A stretch of 58,649 bases of DNA from an uncultured Clostridia bacterium (lineage in GTDB: Bacteria > Bacillota > Clostridia > UBA1381), in NCBI GenBank assembly GCA_934454215.1, contig CAKSGG010000007.1:1-58649 (forward strand), read 5' to 3'. Shown piece by piece: positions 17,578-26,156 of this stretch (position 1 is its first letter; the number at the start of each line of letters is the position of its first letter). Both the position numbers and the translations under genes were made by a program. The notes under the pieces are model-generated. The model saw only the letters and a list, made by a program, of their open reading frames with translations. It searched no databases and was not told where the DNA came from.

Positions 17578-18402
17578 TTATTTCATTCTTCTGAGCTTAT
17601 CAAGCGTCAGCGCAATCGGGCGCATGACTGTTTTTATACGCCAGCCGATTGAATCAAGCCCCCATTTCGGCAGGCTTTTTATCATAATCGGAACAAGCAT
17701 AAAGTTGTATTTGTATTTTTTAAACAGCCCCATGCCCTTTCCCGTAAGCCCCGTACCGCTTTGGTAATAGCGGTATAAGCGGTCGGGTATCATAAGCACG
17801 CTGCCGGCAGCGGTGTATGCCTGTATTGAAAATGCGGCGTCCTCGGCGGTGAGGAAATTTTTCGGGAACTGTATATTTTTCAAAATATCTCTGCGGAATA
17901 CCGCAAGGCAAACGCTGTTTAAGGCTATTCCGTTTATAAACAGCGGGTATATTTTTGTCTTAAAGTCCTCTTTGCGTATCAATTCAAATTCCGCAGGATT
18001 TATATTCGGAATTTTCGTTTCGCCGTTCGGATAAATCTCAGTATAGCCGTATTTGATAATATCGGGCTTGTATTTTTTAATACACTCAAATATTTTTGAA
18101 ACCGCATCTTTTTCGTATCGGTCATCGGAATCGAGATACGTTATGTATTCGCCCTTTGCCGCAATAAGTCCGATGTTTCGGGTTTGAGCAACACAGCCGC
18201 AGTTTTTATCAAGATGAATAAGCCGTACACGTTCGCCGAAACTACGCACAATATCTGCGGTGGAATCCTCGGAGGCGTCGTCCGTAACTATTATTTCCGT
18301 TTCTTTCAGTAATTCATCGGGAGTGTTATTTAAAATCGAATTAATACATTCTTTTATATATTTTTCCGCATTATATGCGGTAATAATCACAGTTAAAATC
18401 AT
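17578..18402 (-). CDS. Family 2 glycosyltransferase
   Basis: A 274-residue GT2 enzyme with TVIITAYNAEKYI at the start, the VTDDASED acidic pair, RNIGLIAAKGEY and the metal-binding YLDSDDRY. The later LTAEDAAFS segment carries the ED pair often used as catalytic base. The C terminus is short and basic (IRPIALTLDKLRRMK). It lies immediately after the priming transferase gene and so may add the second sugar of the repeat. Six bases separate it from the upstream gene. Confidence 0.86.
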   Translation of the reverse strand: MILTVIITAYNAEKYIKECINSILNNTPDELLKETEIIVTDDASEDSTADIVRSFGERVRLIHLDKNCGCVAQTRNIGLIAAKGEYITYLDSDDRYEKDAVSKIFECIKKYKPDIIKYGYTEIYPNGETKIPNINPAEFELIRKEDFKTKIYPLFINGIALNSVCLAVFRRDILKNIQFPKNFLTAEDAAFSIQAYTAAGSVLMIPDRLYRYYQSGTGLTGKGMGLFKKYKYNFMLVPIMIKSLPKWGLDSIGWRIKTVMRPIALTLDKLRRMK

Positions 18403-18407
18403 AAATT

Positions 18408-19799
18408 TTACCCTACACGCTGTTCTTCGGCAGACGGTGCCGACGCCATATCCTCGTCAACTCCCGCTGCGGCATCTTTTGTGAACATAATAACAAGAGT
18501 AAGAACAATAAGCTTTAAATCAAGCCAAAGCGAAAAGTTGTTTATGTATATGCTGTCAAGCAGAATTTTATCGGACACTTTTGTATTATACCGTCCGTAA
18601 ACCTGCGCATAACCCGTCAGTCCTGCGTTTACAAGATACCGAATATCAAAATTTTTCACTATTTTGCTGTATTCATCAGCGTAAATCGGGCGTTCGGGAC
18701 GGGGACCGACGATTGACATATCGCCCTTGAGTATGTTTATAAGCTGCGGCAGTTCATCAAGTCTGCACGCTCGCAGAAATCTGCCGACAGATGTTATTCT
18801 TTCGTCCTGCTCGGTTGCAAGTCTTGCGCCGAGCTTTTCCGCATCCTGAACCATGGTGCGGAATTTGATGATATTAAACTTTTTTCGGTGCATGGTGTAA
18901 CGTTCTTGAAAGTAAAAGACAGGCCCCGGAGAATTAATTTTAATTGCGGCGGCGCAAACCAGAAATACGGGAGACAATACTGTCAGCCCGATTAATGAAG
19001 CGGTAAAATCAAATGCTCTTTTAATAAATCTTTCCAAAAATGAAAGCTGTCCGTTTTTTATTCTGATAACGGGCGTGTCGCCCACGTATGAAACTCTTCC
19101 GCCGAGAAAGGACAGATTTTCCACAGTTGAAATGATTTTTATATGCGGAGCTGCGCCGATGCTGCCTCTCTGCAATGCGTATAATATAAATTTATCTCTT
19201 AAATCTTCGGAAATGTTCGACGCTATAAGCAGTTCATCGGCTGTACTGATAAGCCGTGCCGCCTCGGACGATACATATGTTTCGCCGGAGGGGATTTTGT
19301 ATACCGCAACGCTGCCGAAATCATCGGAGTTTCTTTTAAGCTTATTCAGAAATTTTTCGGGACAGTCCTCGGGGAACAAAATCAGCAAAGAGCGTTGTTT
19401 TCTTATTTTAATCAGCATTTTTAAAATCAGACTTCTGCACAGCAGTAGCAGTAAATAGCCAAGCGCATAAAATATCACCCAAAACGGAAATCCGACAAAT
19501 TTCGCATTAAACGGCAATAAAATAACAAATACCGCCGCAGCGCTCAAAAGCTGTGAAATCATAAGAATTGACGGAATCATGCGCTTTTTTGCTGAAAACG
19601 AATCGATGCCGCCGTATGCGTCAAGCATATAGAGTATAATGCAGGAGGTGCACAATGCCGAAATATAAAACGGTATATTTTCCGAAACAGAATAAATTCC
19701 GAAAACAGCCGACGTAATTAAATATGCGGCGGATATTGAAAAAATATCTCCCGTAAATTCAAGCCGGCCCGAAAGTCTGTGTATATTTATTCTGTTCAT
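18408..19799 (-). CDS. Polyprenyl-phosphate sugar-1-phosphate transferase (priming enzyme)
   Basis: A protein of about 463 residues that starts polymer synthesis by moving a sugar phosphate to undecaprenyl phosphate. The N-terminal half has four to five membrane helices and a CoA-binding-like domain. The C-terminal catalytic domain (about 270-445) has the full bacterial sugar-transferase signature: FDFTASLIGL, SPGPVFYFQER, FNIIKFRTM, CRLDELPQLINILKGDMS and VGPRPERP. The ATG at 19799 lies 8 bases after AGGAG; GTG codons just upstream abut the ribosome site and are less likely. It is the first gene of the polysaccharide operon. Confidence 0.92.
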   Translation of the reverse strand: MNRINIHRLSGRLEFTGDIFSISAAYLITSAVFGIYSVSENIPFYISALCTSCIILYMLDAYGGIDSFSAKKRMIPSILMISQLLSAAAVFVILLPFNAKFVGFPFWVIFYALGYLLLLLCRSLILKMLIKIRKQRSLLILFPEDCPEKFLNKLKRNSDDFGSVAVYKIPSGETYVSSEAARLISTADELLIASNISEDLRDKFILYALQRGSIGAAPHIKIISTVENLSFLGGRVSYVGDTPVIRIKNGQLSFLERFIKRAFDFTASLIGLTVLSPVFLVCAAAIKINSPGPVFYFQERYTMHRKKFNIIKFRTMVQDAEKLGARLATEQDERITSVGRFLRACRLDELPQLINILKGDMSIVGPRPERPIYADEYSKIVKNFDIRYLVNAGLTGYAQVYGRYNTKVSDKILLDSIYINNFSLWLDLKLIVLTLVIMFTKDAAAGVDEDMASAPSAEEQRVG

Positions 19800-19824
19800 A
19801 TGCACCACTCCTATAGTTTAATAT

Positions 19825-19863
19825 AAAACGAAAGGGCTGCTGCGTTCACGCAGCAACCCCTTT
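19825..19863 (-). terminator. Strong intercistronic hairpin with weak U tract
   Basis: A 14-bp stem with one bulged G and a four-base loop centred near 19847, followed on the minus strand by CGTTTTATATT. It lies between the secreted-protein gene and the polysaccharide operon. The imperfect U tract suggests partial read-through, and no room remains for a full promoter before the priming transferase. Confidence 0.72.
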
Positions 19864-19882
19864 CGCAAATCCGTATGGCCGT

Positions 19883-20953
19883 TTACTCTTCATCAAAGAG
19901 GTTGTCTACATTAGCCGTATCACGGTCCATTACATATACCTTTAAAATATTTCCGTCAGAGTCACCCATTGCAAGCCAAATATATTTATCTGTGTCAACA
20001 TCGTACTTTTTTGCAAGCATTTCTGTTATAAACGGCGTAACATATAATGTAGTGCCCGAGCCTGTTCTTTCTATGTATTCGCTTTTATAAGCCTGAGAGT
20101 CGATTCTGCCGTACTGTCTTTGCAGTTTCTGCGGTAATTCCGATAATCTTGCGCCGGCAAGAGTTTCAATGGCGGTTGCCGCATTTATCAGATTTGACGG
20201 AATGACATAGTTATTTGCGGTAAACGAATCTTCATTCAAAACGGTGTACCAAACATCGTTAAAACCGTCTATAACAAGTGTGTCATTGTCGCCCTTCCAG
20301 TAGCTGTGAGGTCTGTTTGCTTTAACCTGCATAACACCGGGGGTAAATGTTCCCGACTGAACGTCATATTCTACGCATGAGGCTCTTTCGGCACTTTCCT
20401 CGGGAACAACTATTGAAATTTCTTTGTCCGTTTCAAGGTCGATAATTACGCCGTCAACGTGCCATGCCTCCGATTCAAGCTTTAATACGTACCACTGTAT
20501 TTTGTAGTATGCGGTTGTCAGCTTTGACCACGGAATCACATTTCCGTTGCTTGAACGTATGTAAGCGTCTCTGTCGGAATATTCGGAAACAACCTTTTTG
20601 AAAGCGTCATTGGAGTTTGGCGTGCTGTTTAAATAAGATAAAATATCTTTTTCTGTTACGCCGTTTCCGATAGCCATATTTCTGTTCAGATTTTTTTTCA
20701 ATGTTGTTTCGCCAATCTTGCCTGTGAAGAATGATGAGTCATGACCGCTGATGTTTCCGTATGAATCCATCTGTTCGCCGTTAAGCTGGATATAGAAATT
20801 TACATTTTTAACTCTGTTGTTTCCTTTGTTATTGTCCCAATCATTATCCCGATCATGGTAGCCGCCCCAAGCAAAAGCGTTTATTGACAGCAACGATGTC
20901 ATTATCATGATAAATAATGTAAGCGCTGTTATTTTCTTAAATGTGTTTCTCAT
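19883..20953 (-). CDS. Secreted protein of unknown function
   Basis: A 356-residue protein with a clear signal peptide (basic start, long hydrophobic core, AFA before WGG). The mature protein opens with an Asp/Asn/Gly-rich segment and has no membrane helix or known repeat. Tryptophans and Thr/Asn-rich strands suggest an extracellular beta-rich fold. I do not recognise the family. It follows the leucine-rich-repeat gene after 22 bases with a good GGGAGG site, so it belongs to the riboswitch-controlled transcript and may act on the cell surface or with the exopolysaccharide. A strong hairpin follows its stop. Confidence 0.75.
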   Translation of the reverse strand: MRNTFKKITALTLFIMIMTSLLSINAFAWGGYHDRDNDWDNNKGNNRVKNVNFYIQLNGEQMDSYGNISGHDSSFFTGKIGETTLKKNLNRNMAIGNGVTEKDILSYLNSTPNSNDAFKKVVSEYSDRDAYIRSSNGNVIPWSKLTTAYYKIQWYVLKLESEAWHVDGVIIDLETDKEISIVVPEESAERASCVEYDVQSGTFTPGVMQVKANRPHSYWKGDNDTLVIDGFNDVWYTVLNEDSFTANNYVIPSNLINAATAIETLAGARLSELPQKLQRQYGRIDSQAYKSEYIERTGSGTTLYVTPFITEMLAKKYDVDTDKYIWLAMGDSDGNILKVYVMDRDTANVDNLFDEE

Positions 20954-20975
20954 AATATATATCCTCCCGAATGTT

Positions 20976-22304
20976 TTAATAATTTATACTTACAAGCCCC
21001 GTTTCGCCGTCCCAGCCGACTTCAGCTCCGAACGCCTCTGCGATTGCTCTTGCGTGAACCAGTGTGCGGCCGTTTTCAAGTACCGCAGGTGCAAGAAGTT
21101 CTATTGTTTCGTTATTTTTATATAGAGTTTTATCGCCGATTTTGAATGAACATGCAGTGCCGTTCTTTTCTCCTCGTGCTGTCTGCGTATCGGAATCCCA
21201 TGTAACGTCAGCCCCCAGCTCCTCAAAAATCTTTCGCATGGGAACCATGGTACAGCCGTTTTTTACAATCGGCGGAGTATCAAAATTAATTTCTCTGCCG
21301 TTGATTTTAACTCTGACCGTTTCGGTAAAGACAGCGCCCGTCAGTGCGGAAAAGCTTTTTGCCGTATTTCCGAAACCGCCTGTTTTTAAATGACTGCTTG
21401 TTCCGTACAGTGCGTCCTTTCCTATGCTCAATACCGTTCCCGGAAAATCAATATATGTAAGCGTATCGCAGTTTTTAAAAGCGTCGTTTCCGACAGTTTC
21501 AATGCCGTAGGGAAGATAAACATTTCTGAGCTTACAGCCGTAGAACGCATAACTTCCGATGTTTTTCAGTTTATTTTCGGCAGTCTCCGAATTAAATTCC
21601 GCTGTGATAAGCTTATCGCAGAAATAGAATGCGTAATCTCCTATTGTACGAACCGAATCGGGAATATCCGCTTTTGACAGGTTTGAATTATAGGCAAAAG
21701 CCTTTTCGCATATTACCTCGGTCCCGTCGGGGATTTTGTATTCTTCATCTTGTTTTCCCGACGGATACATTACCAGCTCTTTTTTATCCTTAGTAAATAT
21801 AACGCCGCCGACCGAAACAAAATTATTATTTTCTTCACTTACGTTCAGTTCCGTAACGGAAATGCAGTTTGCAAATGCGTTAGCGCCGATTTGCGAAACG
21901 TTTTTGGGAATTGTCACATTCTCCAAAGACGTACACCCCATGAATGCTTCTGAGCCGATACTTTCAAGCGTATCGGGAAACGTAATTTTTTTAAGGTTTT
22001 TACTGAGGTTAAATGAATTGTCGCCGATTGACGTAAATCCGTCGGGCAAAATCACTTCCTCTATGTTTCCGAGGCTTGAAAAAACATTTTTGTCAATTTT
22101 TGTAACGCCCTTCAGAACGTTTATTTTTTCTGCGTCCTTCAAGTATTTCGTAAGCTCCGTCGCATCGTTAATCATGCCGTAGCCTTTCACGGATACTGTT
22201 TTTGTGTCCGCATCATACGTCCATGTCATATCCGCCGCAAATGCTTGAAACGACGCTGTCAATGACAATACTGCCGCAAAACAGACAATTGTTTTACGAA
22301 TCAC
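20976..22304 (-). CDS. Secreted BspA-type leucine-rich-repeat protein with C-terminal stalk domain
   Basis: A 442-residue exported protein. After a signal peptide (QAFA before ADM) come about nine BspA/LRR_5 repeats (roughly residues 60-320) with recurring motifs such as SIGSEAFMGCTSLENVTIP. The C-terminal ~110 residues form a copper-amine-oxidase-like stalk domain (VKINGREINFDTPPIV, VPMRKIFEELGADVTWD, VHARAIAEAFGAEVGWD). Such proteins are surface adhesins or wall-associated scaffolds. The start is GTG at 22304, 9 bases after AAGGGG. It is the first gene behind the c-di-GMP-II riboswitch, so its expression should follow c-di-GMP. Confidence 0.87.
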   Translation of the reverse strand: MIRKTIVCFAAVLSLTASFQAFAADMTWTYDADTKTVSVKGYGMINDATELTKYLKDAEKINVLKGVTKIDKNVFSSLGNIEEVILPDGFTSIGDNSFNLSKNLKKITFPDTLESIGSEAFMGCTSLENVTIPKNVSQIGANAFANCISVTELNVSEENNNFVSVGGVIFTKDKKELVMYPSGKQDEEYKIPDGTEVICEKAFAYNSNLSKADIPDSVRTIGDYAFYFCDKLITAEFNSETAENKLKNIGSYAFYGCKLRNVYLPYGIETVGNDAFKNCDTLTYIDFPGTVLSIGKDALYGTSSHLKTGGFGNTAKSFSALTGAVFTETVRVKINGREINFDTPPIVKNGCTMVPMRKIFEELGADVTWDSDTQTARGEKNGTACSFKIGDKTLYKNNETIELLAPAVLENGRTLVHARAIAEAFGAEVGWDGETGLVSINY

Positions 22305-22342
22305 CTCGAATCACCCCTTCCATAATTGTTATTTTTAGGAAT

Positions 22343-22379
22343 AAAAAAAGCCTGCAACATAATTTCATGTTAAACAGAC
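22343..22379 (-). terminator. Riboswitch terminator
   Basis: On the minus strand GTCTG...AACAT pairs with ATGTT...CAGGC, followed by seven T (22343-22349). The 5' arm (22375-22379) overlaps the 3' strand of the aptamer's closing helix, so terminator and ligand-bound aptamer should exclude each other. Confidence 0.82.
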
Positions 22380-22446
22380 CGGTTGCGCTACTCACTCAGC
22401 AATATGCAAGCGCCCAAATACGCATATTGCGTCATAGTATTCTATC
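22373..22446 (-). promoter_or_regulatory. Cyclic di-GMP-II riboswitch aptamer
   Basis: On the minus strand the stretch TTTGGGCGCTTG, then a stem, then GTGAGTAGCGCAACCGG matches the conserved core of class II c-di-GMP riboswitches as known from Clostridioides difficile. The central stem is a perfect 9-bp pair (22422-22430 with 22400-22408). The pseudoknot pairs loop bases at 22409-22415 with 22385-22390. A closing helix can form between 22441-22446 and 22373-22378. Because that helix uses bases of the terminator stem, c-di-GMP binding should favour read-through, an ON switch. The sequence match is seen; the ON logic is inferred. Confidence 0.88.
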
Positions 22447-22504
22447 ATATTCGGTTTAGTTATTCCCAAATCCCAAAAATAATTTTATATCAGGAATTGC
22501 ATAT

Positions 22505-22533
22505 ATTATAACATATAGTTTTTTTCGTGTCAA
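22505..22533 (-). promoter_or_regulatory. Consensus sigma-A promoter of the riboswitch transcript
   Basis: Perfect TTGACA (22528-22533) and TATAAT (22505-22510) on the minus strand with a 17-base spacer. The transcript should start near 22498, about 50 bases before the aptamer. The rest of the gap to 22651 (22534-22615) holds nothing I recognise. Confidence 0.88.
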
Positions 22534-22615
22534 CAAAAAATCCGAAAAAGTTTATTTTTGTGCACTGTTTACAATTTGCGAATATTGCTTGTAATATTGT
22601 TTTGGATTTATCGCA

Positions 22616-22646
22616 ATACAGCCTCTGAAATTTTCAGAGGCTGTAT
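22616..22646 (-). terminator. Intrinsic terminator, near-perfect palindrome
   Basis: ATACAGCCTCTGAAA and its complement form a 15-bp stem just after the stop of the DUF3863-like gene at 22652. The U tract on the minus strand is poor, so the hairpin may also protect the 3' end. Confidence 0.6.
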
Positions 22647-22651
22647 CGGTT

Positions 22652-24151
22652 TTAAAATAAAATTTTCTTGTCTTTTCCCGAAATTATAATTTTTCCGCCG
22701 CACTGCGTTACTGTTCCGGCGATATCAATCTTATAATTATAGTTATTGTGAGTAAATTCAATTGAATTACTGTTTATTTTATAATCCTTAAAATCGCCGA
22801 ATGTCCATATGAGATTGCTTTCCGATATAATATCAATGCAATTATCGCTCAGCAGGATATTTACGGTTTCGCCGTTATTGCGTTCAAACGTAAGCTTAAG
22901 TCCGTTCCCGATGCGTTTGGCAGTCTTAAATTCATAAAGCCCCTCAAATGAAATTCCCGCTTTTGCGTTATCATAATCGCTTGTCCATGAGCGCTCATCG
23001 CAAATCGGCAGATTGTCATATACGGCGTCCCAGCTTGTACAGGGTTCATCTAAGTAACGTTCACGGTATTGGTCGTCAAATTTTTGAATATCTCTGAATC
23101 CGAGAGTGCCTCGGTTAATAAAAACGTTGGCTCTGTAATATTTATTTGAAAACCAAACCGAACGGTAAAAATCGTCTGCGACAGCGTCTGTATCGGCGGT
23201 TATTGCCTGCGACGGCGTATCAGAATATGCGGATTTGAAATATTCGCCCGCTTCACTCATTTTCATAAGCGATATTTTTCCTGCGTCGCTGTATTTTTTG
23301 AGCATTTCATACTGAAGCTTTAATCCATACTCCATGCTTTGCCACCCGAAACTGTTTTCCTGACCGATTTGGGTATAGGCTATGCCCATGTTTTCGTTTT
23401 CAAAATATGTTTTAAAGAACCAGTCCATATACTCCTTTTGCTGTCCGTATTTCCAAACAGGCTCCATTGTTGCGCAACCATAACATTCGGGACTGTCGGC
23501 ATATATTTTTTCAAAATATCCACGTATAGGCTCTATTCCCAAAAGTCTGAATACCGGCGTGTTTATTTTTGTTTCATTGCTCTGAGCAGGGCAAAGAATA
23601 TTATTTTTTGACGGATAGTACGGCTGATTGTACGGTCCTCCCCAAAGAGTGTACGCATCAACGGACATCTGCTCGCGGCATATGCCAAGAGTTGTTATAC
23701 CGTATTTTTTTGCCATATATTCTGCCGAATATGCGTCAATAAGCCATGATGCGGCGGTTTTGGGATAATATCCGAAAACCTCCTTGAATTTATTCATCAG
23801 CTCGTCAATCAGAAGTTCTTTTTGTGATTGCGTGTAAGCCATAAGAAATCCGGGATTTACATACCAGTCCCAATCATATCCTTCTCTGCCCCGCCATTCT
23901 ATTCCTACTTGTTCAACAAGGGGACGTACAATTTCAATCCAAACGCCCAGTTCCATGTTATCATCTTTTTCTTTTTTGAAAAAATCTGAAAATGCAGGGT
24001 TGATTATTGCGTCGTATTGCAATAAAAAAGTGTTGGGAAAACCGTATTTTTTATTCAGCTCATTTTGATGTATCGGCGCCGCCATCAAATCCAAGTCGGG
24101 GCATCTCGGCTCACAGCCTCTGACAAAATTCATTATTGTTACTATATTCAT
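22652..24151 (-). CDS. DUF3863-like protein with GH57/deacetylase-like N-terminal region
   Basis: A protein of about 499 residues with no signal peptide. The N-terminal two thirds begins NIVTIMNFVRGCEPR, then holds an acidic GVWIEIVRPLVEQVGIEWRG segment and ASWLIDAYSAEYMAKKYG, as in proteins annotated DUF3863 that resemble polysaccharide-deacetylase or GH57 barrels. The C-terminal third is a beta-rich domain. The reaction is unknown. The ATG at 24151 sits 7 bases after ACGGAGG and is preferred over one ten codons upstream. It has its own consensus promoter and terminator, so it is a single-gene unit. Confidence 0.62.
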   Translation of the reverse strand: MNIVTIMNFVRGCEPRCPDLDLMAAPIHQNELNKKYGFPNTFLLQYDAIINPAFSDFFKKEKDDNMELGVWIEIVRPLVEQVGIEWRGREGYDWDWYVNPGFLMAYTQSQKELLIDELMNKFKEVFGYYPKTAASWLIDAYSAEYMAKKYGITTLGICREQMSVDAYTLWGGPYNQPYYPSKNNILCPAQSNETKINTPVFRLLGIEPIRGYFEKIYADSPECYGCATMEPVWKYGQQKEYMDWFFKTYFENENMGIAYTQIGQENSFGWQSMEYGLKLQYEMLKKYSDAGKISLMKMSEAGEYFKSAYSDTPSQAITADTDAVADDFYRSVWFSNKYYRANVFINRGTLGFRDIQKFDDQYRERYLDEPCTSWDAVYDNLPICDERSWTSDYDNAKAGISFEGLYEFKTAKRIGNGLKLTFERNNGETVNILLSDNCIDIISESNLIWTFGDFKDYKINSNSIEFTHNNYNYKIDIAGTVTQCGGKIIISGKDKKILF

Positions 24152-24183
24152 GAAAAACCTCCGTATATTAAATTTTTTCATAA

Positions 24184-24212
24184 ATTATATCATATCGAAT
24201 AATATATGTCAA
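24184..24212 (-). promoter_or_regulatory. Consensus sigma-A promoter of the DUF3863-like gene
   Basis: Perfect TTGACA (24207-24212) and TATAAT (24184-24189) on the minus strand, 17-base spacer, about 33 bases before the start codon. Confidence 0.87.
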
Positions 24213-24269
24213 TAATTCAAAATTCTTTCAAATTGACATTTTTTGCACAATTTTGCACAAGAGAAACCG

Positions 24270-25139
24270 TCACAATAATTTATCCAATTCGTCCGCAGTC
24301 ATGGGCTTGTAGAAATAAAAGCCCTGCAATAATCCGCAGCCTGCGTCTTTTGCGGCTGCAAGCTGCTCGGCGTTTTCTATGCCCTTGCACAAGACCGCGG
24401 CATTCATTTCCCCGGCAAGCTTTACGATATGCTCAAACACAATTCTGCCCTGTTCCGTTCGGGCACTGTATAATATATTTTTATCTGTTTTCACAGCATC
24501 GGGAGTAAATCTTGTTAAATCCTCAATTGACGTATATGCTTTCCCGAAATCGTCAAGATAAATTTTAAATCCTTCTTTCTTTAATGCTGCGATGTTGGCG
24601 TACATTGTATCGTTGCTGCTCTGGGCAGCGTCCTCTGTTATTTCTATGGCGAGCGTATCGGGTGACGCACCTGTTTTTTCGATAATGTACATTATGCTTT
24701 TTACAGCATTTTTCGAAGTAAGGGTCTGACGTGAAAAGTTACACGTTATAAATATGCTTTTGCCGAAATGCTTTGACTGCTCACAGCATTTTTTGAAAAC
24801 AAACATATCAAATTTGTAATACATTTTTTCATCTCTGACCTTTACAAGAAAATCGTTCGGCATTATATCCGACGAACCGTCTTTTTTTAGTCTTGTCAGC
24901 GCTTCGCAGCCTGCAATCTTTCCCGTTTCGGCATTTACAATCGGCTGAAAAAGCTGATAAAACCTGTTGTCGCTTATATAATTTTCTATTTTCTTGTTTT
25001 CGTCGGGCTCGTCAAAAAAAAGCAGGCTGTCATAGTCTGTATTTTCAAATTTTTTGTTTTTAATCACTACGCCGAAAAACAGCACGGCAAGAACTATTAC
25101 TGCCAGCAAGCCTATGGCAACAAGAGAAAGTGTATCCAA
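24270..25139 (-). CDS. Membrane-anchored EAL-domain c-di-GMP phosphodiesterase
   Basis: A 289-residue protein with one N-terminal membrane helix (about 5-26), a short acidic linker and a complete EAL domain (about 50-289). The catalytic set is intact: E79 in the CEALTRL signature, N134, E166, the D196-D197 pair in LDDFGKA, K217, E255 in KGIEN and Q272 in LLQGFYF. It should hydrolyse c-di-GMP to pGpG. No GGDEF domain is fused. The start is TTG, 9 bases after AAAGGAG. It follows the metallophosphoesterase gene by 25 bases and lies about 2 kb from a c-di-GMP-II riboswitch. Confidence 0.91.
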   Translation of the reverse strand: MDTLSLVAIGLLAVIVLAVLFFGVVIKNKKFENTDYDSLLFFDEPDENKKIENYISDNRFYQLFQPIVNAETGKIAGCEALTRLKKDGSSDIMPNDFLVKVRDEKMYYKFDMFVFKKCCEQSKHFGKSIFITCNFSRQTLTSKNAVKSIMYIIEKTGASPDTLAIEITEDAAQSSNDTMYANIAALKKEGFKIYLDDFGKAYTSIEDLTRFTPDAVKTDKNILYSARTEQGRIVFEHIVKLAGEMNAAVLCKGIENAEQLAAAKDAGCGLLQGFYFYKPMTADELDKLL

Positions 25140-25164
25140 TTATGTCCTCTCCTTTCGGTGAAAA

Positions 25165-26025
25165 TCAATCCTTGTTTTTGAGCGTGATGACGGGTATTTC
25201 GGGCGGGTTGAAAATGCGCATTTTGGACGGGTTATAGTCGCACCCTCTGCTGACTATCATTTCCGCCGAGTTTTCGCCCTCTTTATAAATTCCGCTCGTG
25301 TATTTGGGGAAAAAGCTTTTTCCCGATTCTCCGACAATTCCGCCGATAAACGGCAGCCTTGCAACACCGCCGTGAAGATGACCTGATATAATTAAATCTA
25401 CGGGCAAATCCTTTATTTGAGGGTAAATATTCGCACGGTGGTATATTAATATGTTAAAAAACTCATCATCGGCAAGGGAAAGCACTGTACTTCTGATTTT
25501 GTCAAGTGCGGCATCGTCAATATGCTCCTTGTTTGAATCCTCAATGCCTATAAGACGTATCTTTGAGCCGCCGTGTTCAATATTGACAGCCTTGTTCATA
25601 AGAACCGATACGCCGTTCTGACTTAACTGATTTATAATTTTCTTTTTTGCCGTGTTTCCGTTCTGCGCCTCATGATTGCCGAATACGGCGTAAATACGGC
25701 ATTTATCCTTCTGTGACTTCACAATTTTTAAAACATTGTCAAGCTGTGTTGTCGGCTGCTGAATCATATCGCCCGAAAATATAATTATATCCGCATTCGC
25801 TTTATTGAGCGTTTCAATAAATTTATCGGCATATTTTGAATTGTGAATATCCGATATTACGGCTATTTTAAAACCGTCAAAAGCCTTTGGCACGGCTGAT
25901 GAGGAATAGCTGTAATCCGAAACATAAACGTTTTGATTAAGACGCAGATTAATAAAAAAAGTGCATCCGGCGATGACAAGCAGCGATAATAATACCGCCG
26001 CAATCCGCTTAAAAGCATTTTTCAT
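25165..26025 (-). CDS. Membrane-anchored metallophosphoesterase (YkuE-like)
   Basis: A 286-residue calcineurin-type phosphoesterase. The metal ligands appear in order: DIH (AVISDIHNS), GDM (FSGDMIQQ), GNHE (VFGNHEAQ), a lone His in IYHRAN, and GHLHGG. A hydrophobic N-terminal segment anchors it. IAGC within that segment could be a lipobox, but the residues after the Cys are hydrophobic, so a plain membrane anchor is as likely. YkuE-type enzymes act on lipid or nucleotide phosphodiesters; the substrate here is unknown. It is first in a two-gene operon with the EAL gene. Confidence 0.85.
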   Translation of the reverse strand: MKNAFKRIAAVLLSLLVIAGCTFFINLRLNQNVYVSDYSYSSSAVPKAFDGFKIAVISDIHNSKYADKFIETLNKANADIIIFSGDMIQQPTTQLDNVLKIVKSQKDKCRIYAVFGNHEAQNGNTAKKKIINQLSQNGVSVLMNKAVNIEHGGSKIRLIGIEDSNKEHIDDAALDKIRSTVLSLADDEFFNILIYHRANIYPQIKDLPVDLIISGHLHGGVARLPFIGGIVGESGKSFFPKYTSGIYKEGENSAEMIVSRGCDYNPSKMRIFNPPEIPVITLKNKD

Positions 26026-26060
26026 AGATTTCGTTTCCTTAAATCAATACTCTTTTCTAT

Positions 26061-26089
26061 ATTAAAACACTTTTTTTGCGGTATGTCAA
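26061..26089 (-). promoter_or_regulatory. Sigma-A promoter of the metallophosphoesterase-EAL operon
   Basis: Minus-strand TTGACA (26084-26089), 17-base spacer, TTTAAT (26061-26066), about 35 bases before the start codon. Confidence 0.78.
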
Positions 26090-26156
26090 GGACTGACGCA
26101 CATTTTAGACACTCTGCAATAAATGCTGTGATTAAATTGCTGTATTTTTTGTATAA

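Noticed and set aside
22381..22440. Short inverted repeats here as a possible CRISPR or transposon end
   Set aside because: There is only one copy, and the whole element is explained by the c-di-GMP-II aptamer stem and pseudoknot.
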